Below are positions 32,294 to 44,200 of a stretch of 64,000 bases of DNA, piece by piece. This DNA is from Areca catechu (lineage: Eukaryota > Streptophyta > Magnoliopsida > Arecales > Arecaceae): assembly GCA_021397845.1 (NCBI GenBank), contig CM038043.1, forward strand, positions 30,379,501-30,443,500. The letters run 5' to 3'. Position 1 is the stretch's first letter. Every line of letters starts with the position of its first letter. A model generated the notes under the pieces. It was not told the DNA's origin. It saw only the letters and a program-made list of their open reading frames with translations, and searched no databases. The position numbers and the translations under genes are program-made.

Positions 32294-33896
32294 ATGGCTA
32301 CCCAAATGAGCACACATCTTGTCGAAGGGCAATGTTCTACACAACCACCACTTTTTATCGGCATAAATTATAGTTATTGAAAAGCACGCATGAAAATTTA
32401 TATTCAAGCTATAGATTTTAAATTATGAAACATTATCTTAAGAACACCTTCCACTCCCATGATAAATGTTGATGACATAAATATTCCAAAACCAGAGTTG
32501 GATTGGAATGTTTATGAAATGCAAATGGGAGAGTTGAATGCAAGAGCAATGAACCTCTTATATTGTGCTTTAGATGCAAATGAGTTTAACCAGATTTCTA
32601 CTTGCACATCCGTAAAAGAAATTTGGGATAAACTTGAAATCACTCATGAAGGAACAACACAAGTTAGAAACTCTAAGATCAATATGCTCATGCATGATTA
32701 TGAAATGTTTAAAATGGAACCTCATGAATCTATTTCTAAAATATTTTCAAGGTTTACTAACATTACTAATAGTTTGAAAAGTTTTAGTAGAATGTGTTAT
32801 ATTGCAGATATGGTTCAAAAGATTATTCAATCTTTGCCAAAAATTTAGGATCCAAAAGTAACTGCAATTCAAGAGGCAAAGAATCTAAATAATCTACCAT
32901 TAGAAGAGCTTCTCGGATCACTCATCACTCATGAACTCATAATGAAGCACCGCAGTGAAGATAAAGAAAAGAAAAAGAAAATAATTGCACTCAAGGTGGC
33001 TACTGAAGAAAATAAAAAAAAAGTTTACAAGTTTATCATCCAAAGAAGAGCAAGATGAAGATAAATTAGACCTGGTTATGAAAAAGTTTAGAAAATTTAT
33101 GGGTAAGGGCAGATTCAGAAAAAAGAAGAAGTATATGGCTAAGGGGAAGCCATACAAAGAGAAAGAAAAGAAAAAGAAGGCATCAGCAGCCACTTGGAGC
33201 GACAGCAAAGATTCAAGCTCAAGTGATAATATAAAGCAATCAAAAACTGCCAACACATGCTTTACGGTTCTACAAAAAAAGGTAAATTCTGTACCTAACT
33301 CAGAATTTACATTTGATGAACTTAATGATGATTTTTATGATTTATTTTCAGAATTTAAAAAGTTAGGAACTAAGCATCAAATCTTAAAACTATCATATGA
33401 TATGCTTCAAAATGAAAGAAATGATGCTTTGGAAAATTATCATGTTTTGCAAATTGAATTAAATTCTATGTCTGAAAATTGCAAAACTCTTCAAAAAGAA
33501 AAGATTGAATATCTTGAAAAGAATGAAGTATTTCATGAAGAAAATCAAAGATTGCAAAAAGAAAATGAGAAACTCAAGCCTTTAGTAGATAAATTGACTT
33601 TAAGTTCAGATAAGCTTGAGTTATTATTAAGCAATCAAAGATTTTCAAGTAATAGAGCTGAAATTATTTGTAATTCAAATTCCAATCTTGTTGAAAGTAA
33701 GATTTTAGCTCAAAACAAAATTAAAAAATCTAATGTTGTTTATTTTTATTGTAAAAGAGTTGGGCATAAAGCTTATATTTGTAATTTAAGAAAGAAAAAG
33801 AAAAATGATGTAAAAAAAGTTTGGATTCCAAAAGGAACCACATGTACTAACTCCAATGGACCCAAAAAGATTTGGGTAACAAAAATATCCACTTAG
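32294..33896 (+). pseudogene. gag: Copia Gag, unit 2
   Basis: Close copy of unit 1 starting at an ATG at 32294. It shares the two tryptophan-to-TGA changes at the same codons (32378-32380 and 32426-32428). It has its own TAG at 32846 (WD of unit 1 becomes stop-D) and a frameshift in an A-run at about 33012-33021, after which sense continues as the open piece 32985-33896. The coiled coil is uninterrupted here, unlike unit 1. The same defective zinc knuckle (FYCKRVGHKAYIC) and WIPKGT end are present. Confidence 0.88.
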
Positions 33897-34950
33897 CAAT
33901 TTTACAGGTTTGTCATGTAGCCCATCATAAGAAAAAGAAGATTGCAATGATAAAGTGGCTATGCAAGGCATGAAGTAGGGTGGAAGAGCAAGTCTTCATC
34001 CTTGAGATAGAGCAAGTGGACTAATGGTTTATAGAAATAATGGCAAATAAAAGATTATTCATTTTGGTATAATTTACTCAAATCCTTCCTTACTTTTTGA
34101 TATATGTAATACTTGTCATTTACTTGAAGGAATTTTCTATGTTTATTATATTTGATGCTTCAAGATGAGTTAAATGTCAACTATGTAATAGTTACTAGTA
34201 TTCTTGATCATTTGAAATTCATTGAACTTTGTCTTGAAATATTTTGAATGTTTAAGGTATATTTGATATTCAAGTATTGCGGCAATGAACCATGAAATCA
34301 AGAGTTCTAGCTTACTCTAGCATAGATAATTTGAGATTTGATAGTATACTTAATATTTTAAATTGATCATGAGTATAGATTGATTTTGATGATTTTTATA
34401 AACTCATGACTTTAATTCTTCTGTTGATATTTATTTATTTTTATTGATACCATGTTTTACATTACTCTCTTGCATGAATGCTTAGAATGAATGTGAAAGA
34501 TAGAGGAGTGTATATGTCAGATAAAAGAAGAATTAAGAATCATAATACCCACAACCATTAGTATTTGTAACAATTGATAGCATAAAGAAAGGGGGAGAAA
34601 AAGAGAAATTATTGACAAGAATATGAAGGAAATAAAAAGAAGGTGAAATTATCTCAAAACATCCTAATATTATTGTGGTATTGTAAAATCATTGATTAGT
34701 ATCCCCTTAAAGAATGGTTAAGAATACTTTTTGTTGATGTTAAAAATGGGAAGAGATATAAGGTGTCATGAAAATGAACATTTGAAAAGAGAGAAATTTT
34801 ATTTTTGAAATATATTGATAAATTAAGGGAGAGATTATTGCTTATATGATACTTGTTAATTTACCTGAAATACAATATTTTATAAAGTTAATTTTGTGCT
34901 AAAATTTTTTTTCATGTCCAATATTTTGTCATCATCAAAAAGGGAGAGAT
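33897..34950 (+). other. Non-coding tail of gag-only unit 2
   Basis: Collinear with 29818-30870, with few differences. It ends in the purine tract AAAAAGGGAGAGAT before LTR 3. No gene. Confidence 0.8.
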
Positions 34951-36112
34951 TGTTGATCCTAGGAATGATTTTGATGATTACAAAACATTGACGCAATATT
35001 ATATTACTAATTATCCTTGTAAAGATTGTTTTTGTAGAGTATCATAGATTTAGAAGATGTTTAAAGTAGTTTGGAAGAAGTTTGGAGTGGTTTGGAATCA
35101 TTTGAAGAAGTTCAGTTCGAGCCGACTCATGGATCAAGAGCCGACTCTTTCATAATGGTAGAACTGTACTTATTCAATAAAAATGACTCCAGAATGGCAA
35201 AACTGTAATTATTCAAGCTGACTCAAGCTTGGAGAGCCGACTCGTCTAGAATTTTTATTTGGGTTGTCTGAGACTTCCAGCCGACTCTTAGACCTCGAGT
35301 CGACTCGAGTAACGAGTTCTGGCACTCCAACGACTAGTTGCAGAAATTATTTTTTTTCATTCTAATGGTTCCAAACGGTCATATTTCGATTCCCAAGGTA
35401 CTCCAATGGTCAAAACAACACGGGAACACTTCCAAAACTTATACATGATGGATCAAAGTGAAGAAAAAGAAGAGTGATTGAAGATGGGAAGAGAAATTGA
35501 AGAAAAAGGGTTTTTCAAGTTTATATTTCAGATTTTGGAGAGAGCTTCAATGTTCAAATTCAAGAGAGGGTTCTTCACTTCCTATCACAACTCTTGAAGC
35601 TTTATTTGAAGAAAGAGGAGAGCATAGAAGAGCTACATTGAACGAGCTAAAGCGGCAACCATCTACTCTTTGGGAGTTTGTATTTTATGTTGCATTGTTT
35701 ACTTGTTTTACTTCAGTTTGGGTTTTTGGTTAGCCCATTGCAAGACCAAGTTTGGGTTTCTTGGTGACCCCGGTATAAAACCAAGAGTGAGTTTCTTTAG
35801 TGAGCCCGGTGTAAAAATCAAAGGGAGTTGGGTTTGGATTGTGATCCCGGAAAAATAATCCGACTATATTCTAGGAAGAATATAGTGGAAATCCCAAGTG
35901 GTATCTTGGGTAGTAGACGTAGGAGCGGGTTGCTCCGAACCACTCTAAACCTCTTGTGTTTGTGATTGTGTTCTTCTTGCTTTATTACTTTTACTTAATT
36001 ACTTCTGTATTGCATTTTGCACTACAACACCAAAAGAGTTTTAAAGAGCACATACATGCAAAAGTTTTTTAATCCCAATTCACCCCCCTCTTGAAAAGCC
36101 ACCTGGGAAAAA
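34951..36112 (+). repeat. LTR 3 of the tandem array
   Basis: 1162 bp from TGTTGATCC. Its end reads GGGAAAAA where the other LTRs read GGGCAACA or AGGCAACA. The following CAACA is the target duplication, which fixes the boundary. It has four GCCGAC motifs at about 35117-35290 and a weaker TATA (TTATACATG) at 35439. Confidence 0.88.
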
Positions 36113-36117
36113 CAACA
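36113..36117. other. Right target duplication of the tandem array (CAACA)
   Basis: Partner of 26979-26983. The host Sirevirus LTR resumes at once with CATACCATACG. Confidence 0.85.
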
Positions 36118-36212
36118 CATACCATACGAAGAACTTTGAAAAGGAGTACATACTTGCAAAAATTTTAATTACCCAATTCGCCCCCCCTCATGGGTAAGCC
36201 ACCTGGGCAACA
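36118..36212 (+). repeat. 5' LTR of Sirevirus, last 95 bp
   Basis: Matches the end of the 3' LTR (about 45650-45744), ending CACCTGGGCAACA. Confidence 0.92.
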
Positions 36213-36214
36213 TC

Positions 36215-36226
36215 TGGTATTAGAGC
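36215..36226 (+). other. Primer-binding site of the Sirevirus (one mismatch)
   Basis: TGGTATTAGAGC, two bases after the LTR, one C-to-T from the Met tRNA complement. Confidence 0.85.
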
Positions 36227-36259
36227 AGTGTCTTTAAATTTACTTAGAGTAAAGATTAT

Positions 36260-38067
36260 ATGGCAAACCCTATGAGTACTTCTTTGGTCGAAGGCCAATC
36301 CACAAATAGACATCCACTATTCACAGGCACTAACTACACCTACTGGAAAGCTCGAATGAAAATATATATTTAGGTTGTAGACTTTCAATTATGGAATGTC
36401 ATTCTTAAGGGAACTCACACATCTATGAAAAAATTTGATGGCATGGATGTCTCAAAACCTAAAGAGGAATGGGATGAACACGACATGAAAATCGGTGAGC
36501 TAAATGTCAAAGCCATGAACTTGTTATATAATGCTTTGGACGCAAATAAGTTTAATCGAATTTCTACTTGCATATCAGCAAAAGAAGTTTGGGATAAACT
36601 TGAGGTAACCCATGAAGGAACTTTCCAAGTAAAAACATATAAAATTAATCTTCTTGTACATAACTATAAACTATTTAAGATGGAACCAAATGAGACAATA
36701 TCTGCCATGTTCTCACATTTTATAGATATTATTAATAGTTTGAAGAGTCTTGGTAGGACTTATTCTAATGCAGATCTTGTTCAAAAAATTTTGAGATCAC
36801 TTCCAGACAAATGGGACCCGAAAGTGACTGTAATTCAAGAGGCCAAGGACCTCAACACATTACCACTGGATGAACTATTGGGATCCCTGATCATGCATGA
36901 GCTCACTATGCAGCATAGAAATGAAGATGTTATCAAGAAAAAGAAGTCAATTGCCTTCAAAGATACTACAGAGTTGAAGAAACAAGAAGAGAAAATTGAT
37001 GAAGAAAGCCCCTCCTCCGAAGATGATCTAGAAGATGATGATATCGCACTTACAGTGAAGAGATTCAAAAAATTTATGTGCAAGAAAAAGGGAAGACATT
37101 GGAGAAAGTTTTATATAAAAGGTGAATATAGCAAGGATAACAAAAAGGGAAAAGATAAAGATAAAGAGCAACAGTCTATTTGCTATGAATGAAAGAAACT
37201 AGGGCACTTCAGATCAGATTGTCTAAACTTGAAGAAAACTTATAAGAAGAAGAAGAAGAAAGCAATGGTTGCAACTTGGAGCGACAGCAAGGAGTCGACT
37301 TCAAAAAAAGAAAAAGAGACCACAAAAATAGTGAACATATATCTAGTATATCTTGAAGATGAGGTAATATCCCCTGAACCTCATGATGAATTTATATTTT
37401 AGGAATTAAATACTGCATTCCATGAATTATTAACTGAGTACAAAAAGGCCGGCTTGAAAATAAAGTCTTTGAAAAGTAGCAATGATATTTTGATGAAAAA
37501 AAAGAAGAGATTTCAGAAAAGAATAAAATTTTGCAAAAATAATTAAGCGGCTTTTCTAAAAAATATACTGCTTTGGAAATTGAAAAGAATGATTTTCTTG
37601 AGAAAAACAAAACTTTATATGAAGAAAATGTTGGCTTGCAAAAAGAAGTTGAAAAACTTAAACCTTTGGTTAAAAAGCTAACATTGAGTTCAAACAAACT
37701 AGAATTGATTTTAAAAAATCAAAGAGATTCAAGTAGCAAAGCTGGAATTGGTTATAATCCTTTGCAAACAAATGGAATTTCAGTTACTAGATTTATACCT
37801 TCAAAAACTTATATATCTAAGTTTTCAAATCAGAAGTCTTTTGCATAAAATGTTTCTAATTCTGCATATAGAACTTCTACATTTGTACCTTTTCAAAAAT
37901 CTAGAATTATCTATTATTCTTGCAATGGGGTTGGTCATAAGTCATTTCAATGTGATATGAAAAAAAAGAATAAAAGGCAAATTAGAAAGATTTGGATTCC
38001 CAAAGGAACTAATCCTATTAACCTTCAAGGATCCAAGAAAATTTTGGTATCTAAAAGAACTCCATGA
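36260..38067 (+). pseudogene. gag: Sirevirus Gag (decayed)
   Basis: Starts MANPMSTSLVEGQ and includes LFTGTNYTYWKARMKIYI, then a TAG at about 36374. The main open piece is 36425-37192 (UBN2-type copia gag: EVWDKLEVTHEGTFQVK, KMEPNETISAMF, LRSLPDKWDPKV). A zinc knuckle follows with one cysteine codon changed to TGA (CYE-stop-KKLGHFRSDC). Downstream are coiled-coil fragments (37573-37848), a second CxC-type remnant near 37915 and WIPKGTNPIN just before the end, the same ending as the gag-only units. Broken by several stops and shifts. Confidence 0.85.
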
Positions 38068-41000
38068 TTCTTTCACAGAAATGTCTTGCAGCCTCGAACA
38101 CAAAGAAAAGGTGGTATCTGGACAGCACCTATTCAAGACATATGACGGATGACAAGGAACAATTCATCACCCTAGAGATGAAGGATGGAGGAATGGTCAC
38201 TTTTGGTGATAATGGTAAGAGGAAGATAATTGGCATCGGTAAGATCAGAAACCTCTTCTACATTCATTGAAAATGTATTGCTAGTTGACAAATTGAATCA
38301 TAATTTATTAAGTATTAGTCAATTATGTGATAAAGGCTTCAAGGTTGTCTTTGAATCTTCAATGTGCATTGTAACTAACTCACCTGATTCTAGCACTAAG
38401 CTCATTGGACATCGACTTGGAAACATATATATGGTAGATTTGAATGATCTAGCCAGTCTAGTAGTACAAGTCTTGTAGCAATGAATGCTAAAACCAAAAA
38501 GTCTATCTTACTTTGGCATAAGAGATTAGTTAATGCTAGCATGCATACAATTGCTAAATTGATTTATAAAGATTTAGTTAGAGGTTTACCAAAATTCAAA
38601 GTTGATTTTGAACATGTTTGTGATTCATGTCAATTGGGTAAACAAACTAGGGAGAGTTTTAAATCAAAAAATATGGTTTCCACTTCTAGACCACTTGAGC
38701 TACTATACATGGATCTATTTGGACCAACTAGGACTACAAGCCTAGGTGGTATGAAATACGGACTTGTGATAGTAGATGATTTTTTGAGATTTACTTGGAT
38801 TTTATTCATTGCACACAAGGATGTGCTTTTAAAGTTTTCCAAAATTTTACAAGAAAGTTTCAAACCAAAAAAATCTTTCAATTATTTCAATTAGGAGTGA
38901 TCACGGCACAAAAATTGAAAATCAATATTTTGATGATTATTGCACTGAGCACGATATTAATCACAACTTCTCCACTCCTTGAACACCAAAGCAAAATGGT
39001 GTTGTAGAGAGGAAGAATAGGATTTCAGAAGAGATGGCCCAAATAATGTTATGTGAAGGCAATCTTCAAAGGTACTTTTGGGCAGAAGCGGTGAACACTA
39101 CCTGCTATATTTTGAATCATGTTTTGATAAGACCGATTTTAACGAAAACCCCCTATGAACTTTGGAATGAGAAAATCAAGCATTCATTATTTTTATGTAT
39201 TTGGTTGTAAATGCTTTGTGTTAAACAATGAAAAGGATAACCTAGAAAAGTTTGATGCTAAATTTGATGAAGCTATATTTCTAAGTTATTCAATCAATAG
39301 CAAAGCTTATAGAGTGTTTAATAAAAGAACATTAACAGTAGAAGAATCTGTTCGTGTCATTTTTGATGAATCTAACCCCTTACCTTCTAGAAAAGAAGAA
39401 TGTATTTACAATGATGTAGGTACGCTTGATCATGTAATGGAAGATATAAGAAGGACAAACCAACTCAAGAAGGAGAAGTAATGGTAAGTAGAGATCATGG
39501 TGATCTACCAAGAGAATATAGGTATGTTACTTCACATCCTAGAGATTTAATTATAGGTGATCCCTTACAAGGTGTTAGGACTAGTTCATCACTTAGAGAA
39601 GCACATGATTATCTGGAATTTGTTTTACAAGTAGAGCCTTATAGTATAGAAGAAGCTGAAAATGACCATAATTGGATGATGGCCATGCATGAAGAACTTA
39701 ACCAGTTTGAAAGAAATAATGTATGGATCTTAGTAAACAGACCCACAGACCATCCTGTTATTGGAACTAATGGGTTTATAGGAATAAGTTAGATGAACAA
39801 GGAAAAGTAATTAGAAATAAAGCAAGATTAGTGGCTAAATGTTATAATCAAGAAGAAGGAATAGATTTTGATGAAACCTATGCACCTGTAGCAAGATTAG
39901 AAGCCATTAGATTATTACTTGTATTTGCTTGTTACATGAATTTCAAATTATTTCAAACGAATGTAAATAGTATATTTTTGAATGAATTTATTTCAGAAGA
40001 AGCTTTGTGTAGAACAACCACCAGGTTTTAAAAATCATTCTCTTCCAAATCATGTTTTTAAACTTAATAAAGTATTGTATGAATTAAAACAGGCACCAAG
40101 AGAATGGTATGATAGATTAAGTTCTTACTTGAAAATAACTTTGTTAGAGGCAATGTAGATCAACGTTATTTATTAAAAAGAAAGAGAATGATATGTTAGT
40201 TATATAGATTTATGTAGATAACATTATCTTTGGTGCAACTAATGAGGATCTTTATAGAGAATTTGCTGAGTTAATGCAGGTTGAATTTGAAATGAGCTTG
40301 ATGGGTGAACTAACCTACTTCCTTCAACTCCAAATTAAACAAACAAAGGAAGGAACTTTTATCAACCAAGCAAAGTACATCAAGGAGATCATTAAGAAGT
40401 TTGGTATGAAGTCATCCAAAGAAATGAGCACACCCATGAGCCCCTCCTATAGAGTAGATAAAGATGAAAATGGCGGCAACATTAATCAAGAGCTTTATCG
40501 AGGTATGATTGGATCATTGTTGTATTTAACTACTAGTAGATATGATATCTTGTTTAGTGTGTGTATATGTATTAGATATCAATCAAATCTTAAAGAATCA
40601 CATATAATTACTATCAAAAGAATCATAAAATATCTTAAAGAAATAAGTAATCTTGGTCTATAGTATTTTAAGCAATCTTCATTAGATTTAATTGATTTTT
40701 TTGATGCTGATTATGGTGGATGTAAAATTGATAGAAAAAGTACTAGGGTACTTGACAGTTTCTAGGGTTGAACTTAATTTCATGGCACTATAAAAAATAA
40801 AACTCTGTAATACTATCCATTGCTGAGGCAGAATATATAGCTGCAGGGAGTTGTTGTGTACAAGTGTTATGGATTAAGCAACAACTAGAAGACTATAGTG
40901 TTATTCAAGTAAAAATTACTACCAAATGTGATAACACAAGTACTATCAATCTTACAAAAAATCCAATTCAGCATTCTAGAACAAAGCATATAGAAATTAG

Positions 41001-41154
41001 ACATCACTTTATTAGGGATCATATACAAAATGGAGAAATTGAACTTGAATTCATTCCAACTAAAAATCAACTTGCTGACATCTTTACTAAGCCACTTAAT
41101 GAAGATAGATTTGAAATGATTAGAGGAGAATTATGGCTATGTGACCTATTTTAG
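38068..41154 (+). pseudogene. pol: Sirevirus Pol: protease, integrase, RT, RNase H (decayed)
   Basis: Copia domain order. Protease remnant RWYLDSTYSRHMT at about 38110 (catalytic DSG now DST). Integrase with LWHKRLVNASMH, CDSCQLGK and MDLFGPTRTTSLGG (38510-38740) and VERKNR-like sequence near 39003. RT with ARLVAKCYNQEEGIDFDETY at about 39825-39880; the YVDD box reads YVDN at about 40210. RNase H-like end with TKHIEIRHHFIRDH and NQLADIFTKPLNE (40985-41100), stop at 41152. Several stops and frameshifts separate these pieces, so no enzyme can be made. Confidence 0.9.
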
Positions 41155-41300
41155 AATCTTTGACCTATCTTTTTCTAAAATTATGGAAAATTATCTAGAA
41201 GACCTCCTACATCAATTTAAGGTCAAAGACCACCTTACATAGTATTCTTTTATCATTAGAAACCTTTTTAAAGTGTTTTAGAACCTTTTTGTGTTTCTGC

Positions 41301-41370
41301 TTGAGTCAACTCAAGCAGACATGCTTCTGGTCGAGCCGACTCAAATGTCGGGCTGAGCATTTTTATATAA
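41301..41370 (+). promoter_or_regulatory. Possible internal promoter before the extra ORF
   Basis: Near-palindrome CTTGAGTCAACTCAAG at about 41300, then GAGCCGACTC at 41333 and TTTTATATAA at 41361-41370, about 140 bp before the ATG at 41511. These resemble the LTR motif-plus-TATA module. Confidence 0.35.
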
Positions 41371-41510
41371 CCTGTAGGACTTAACCTAGGACTTTTATCT
41401 CCTATTGAACCTTAGCCAAACTTTCTAAAATCCCTTCCAAAACCTAAGGGACCACTCTCCATACCCCACCTTCCTTGAATTTCAACCTCTCCTACCCTTG
41501 ATTTCCAGTT

Positions 41511-43290
41511 ATGGCTCCAAGGATGGCAGTACGGAAGAGAGCAAGGCGTGTGGAATCCAGTGCACAGCCAGAAAGAAGGACAAAATGGAGAGAAGAAGAG
41601 TCAACCCCTGTTCAAGAACAAGAGGAAGAAAGGAATGAGTCACCTTCTCCACCGAGATAGGTAATTTCAATGGCTAACCACCTAGTTACCAATGGAAGAC
41701 GGATTGTTTTCTCATTCTTGGAAGTACTAGGGCTTAGAATTGGAAAATGGATAGAGGCTCAAGGGTGGACTGATTTTTGTTCTTTAGATGCTCAAACTTA
41801 TCCCAATTTGGTAAGCACTTTTTATGAAAATCTCACCTTGGGTGAGTACCATATTGAATCAACTGTCAAGGGTGTTGACTAGTTATGGATGAGGAAAAAC
41901 TAAGTAATATTTTGAACATGCCAAATGAAGGACTGAATCACTTAATGTTGAAGGATGAGAAGAAAACCCTTAGACTTAATCTTGAGAGAAGAAATGTAGA
42001 TGATGTGGGCAATGTACGGGCTAATATGTTGTCGCTGGAAATGAGATTGTTGCACAACATAATTAGCAGGATTTTCTTATCGAGGATAGACTAATTTGAT
42101 TGGGTGAGAGAGAGAGAGATATGGCCTTTACGAGATGCTTGATTGAGGGGGAGGCCCTCAATCTCTCATATATTATGCTGGTGCAGATGAGGGAAATAGC
42201 AAGGAGGGTGAAAGCATGCCTTCCCTATGACATGATTTTTACTTTATTATTTCAGCATTCTAGAATTGGCCTCACTGGAAAGGATGGTAGATCACTGCAT
42301 CACACTGATACCTACTCGATGAAGTCCCTACAATGGATAGGTTACCATCTAGTTGAAGGAGTTTGGTCGAAGAGGATATCAAGACAGAGGGTGGCACACC
42401 CTTCTTCTTCAGATGATGATGATGATGATGATCAGGCAGAGCACTCTATAGCTGATACTGAGACTGCCATGATAGAGGTGATGATATTGATCATGTTGCA
42501 GAGGCTGAGACTGAGGAGCACAGGGAGATAGAGAGAGAGCCTGGTAGTCCTAGGACTCCACCAGGTCCTTCAATGGCTCCTTTAGCACCTTTAGCACCTT
42601 CAGCACCATCAACACCTTTAGTTCTGACAGCTGCACAGGCCTTCATAGCACAGTAGCTGAGACAGCTGTTAGAGTCCCTGATGAGCACCTTTACCTCGAT
42701 GTTTGGCAAGCTTCATCAAACAGTTGAGACTGGATTTCAAGGTATTAGGACTGAGCTGAGTCAGTTGTCTTCCATAGTTGAGGTAGTTGAGAGGAGACCA
42801 TAGACGCAGGATGACATTCAGGTTGATATTAGAGACATGCGCACTAATTTTGGTAGATTGAGAGGAACAGCAGATGCTCTTAGTACCCAGCATACAACAG
42901 AGCTTCAGTATCTTCAGAAGGAAGTTCAGGCCTTCTCTACCGAGCTCTGGACTATCTGGGTATTCTTATTGAGACTATCTTCTACTATCGAGGCTTCAGG
43001 AGCTTCAACATCTAAAGAGCTACCTGCACAGTCACCACCTCCTCCTTTTGCAGCAGGACTGTTTGATCCTACTCCTATTGCTTCACTGCCTCCTGCTCCA
43101 CCTCCAACAAAAACTTGTATACCTATTGATGTTAAAGTGTAGCCTACCCCATCTTGTACCAAACCTAAATCTAGGCCTAGGCTAAAATCTAAAGCTTCTA
43201 AAGCCCCAACTAGGACTAGAAGTAGAGATCTTAGATTTAAACCTTTGAAAACTAAGACATATTGTTTTAGACATTGGCTCTTCCTCTAAT
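41511..43290 (+). pseudogene. Sirevirus extra 3' ORF (putative plant transposon protein type)
   Basis: Begins MAPRMAVRKRARRVES, in frame through a TAG near 41658 into VLGLRIGKWIEAQGWTDFCS and TYPNLVSTFYENL, shifts frame at about 41882, then LDEEKLSNILNMPNEG, then (42100-42531) RCLIEGEALNLSYIMLVQM with an Asp run (about 42414-42432). Later parts hold a coiled coil (about 42837-42950) and a Pro-rich segment (SPPPPF, LPPAPPP), with a basic tail to 43290. The N-terminal block resembles the 'putative plant transposon protein' domain seen in extra ORFs of Sireviruses and host look-alikes (from memory). Sometimes called env-like; I see no membrane segment or signal peptide to support that. Function unknown. 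Confidence 0.7.
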
Positions 43291-43475
43291 GAGGAAGAAG
43301 ACTTGTTGTTGTATATTTTTACTGTTTTTTTTTTATGTATCTTGTAAGAAGAACTCTTTGATGCAATGAAATGTTCTTTTTTGCAACTATCTTGTAATGA
43401 AATGTCTCTTTTGCAAAACAATGTGTAATAAAATATTGTTATATCTTGATCTGTGTTTGATCTCTTTAATTACCC

Positions 43476-43490
43476 TAATAAGGGGGAGAA
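43476..43490 (+). other. Extra polypurine tract 1
   Basis: TAATAAGGGGGAGAA about 710 bp before the 3' LTR. Several purine tracts in this region are a known Sirevirus trait; a second is AAAAAGGGGGAAT at about 43617-43629. Confidence 0.6.
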
Positions 43491-43756
43491 TTTTAATGAA
43501 GAATAGCATTGTAAAAATTCTATGAGAAAGTGAAATTATCTCAAACAATGTTATTGATCTTCTTATGCTATTTAAAAAGAAAATGTATTTGCTTTTGAAC
43601 CCTTTTTGATTAATGACAAAAAGGGGGAATAATTGTATGTGTGCATGGAAAAATAGCATGTAATGTATGTTTATGTGCATGGTTATCCCTGTTACTCAAA
43701 ATTTACTTAATTTGCTTTGATTATAACTTTCTTTGATTCATTTTTAGCTTCCAATA

Positions 43757-44068
43757 GCTCTGATACATTTCTTTAACAATAGCTCTATTACATTTTTAGC
43801 TCTAATACATTCCTGCTATCTCTGAGCTCTGATACTTACATTTGAGCTCTGATAGTAGCTTTGATACATTCTTGCTTAATTTAATACCTTCTGCTACTTT
43901 AAACTCTGATACAATTACAAATTCTGATACATTTTGATATTCAACTTGCCTTGATACATTATTGACTTCATTTCATAATAGGCAAAAACAGCTTTTGATA
44001 TATATTAACTCTGATACACATTAGTTCCAATGCAAAAGCTTTGATACTCTGTTGATAAGCTTTGATAC
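43757..44068 (+). repeat. Scattered GCTCTGATAC-like decamers
   Basis: At least ten copies of a decamer at or near GCTCTGATAC: 43757, 43782, 43799, 43826, 43846, 43858, 43903, 43921, 43948, 44008, 44038 and 44059 (some with one or two changes). Spacing is irregular. The decamer equals the tRNA-side sequence paired by the primer site (GCTCTGATACCA). Confidence 0.75.
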
Positions 44069-44186
44069 TCTTCAATACATACTGATATATATCTATTTAA
44101 AGTATACACAAGTTTCTTTAACATGTTTAAATGTTTATATACTCATAATTGTAAAGTTTTTCTATGCCCAATGTTTTGCCATCATC

Positions 44187-44200
44187 AAAAAGTGGGAGAT
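44187..44200 (+). other. Polypurine tract of the Sirevirus
   Basis: AAAAAGTGGGAGAT directly before the 3' LTR, the expected primer for plus-strand synthesis. Confidence 0.8.

Larger units (their letters stand above)
26984..36112 (+). mobile_element. Tandem gag-only copia array: LTR-gag-LTR-gag-LTR
   Basis: Three LTRs (26984-28168, 30871-32246, 34951-36112) separate two internal regions of 2702 and 2704 bp. Each internal region has a Met tRNA primer site, a decayed gag and a non-coding tail ending in a purine tract; there is no protease, integrase or RT. One target duplication (CAACA) flanks the whole array and none is seen at the inner LTRs, so it behaves as one insertion enlarged by LTR-LTR recombination. 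Gag-only LTR elements of this kind are known in plants as TR-GAGs. Confidence 0.9.

Noticed and set aside
41511..43290. Envelope gene of an infectious retrovirus-like element
   Set aside because: No signal peptide, transmembrane helix or furin-type site is visible; the domain resemblance is to a plant transposon protein instead.
43757..44068. A tRNA gene or tRNA fragment array
   Set aside because: Only the short acceptor-end-like decamer repeats; no anticodon arm, no polymerase III boxes, irregular spacing.
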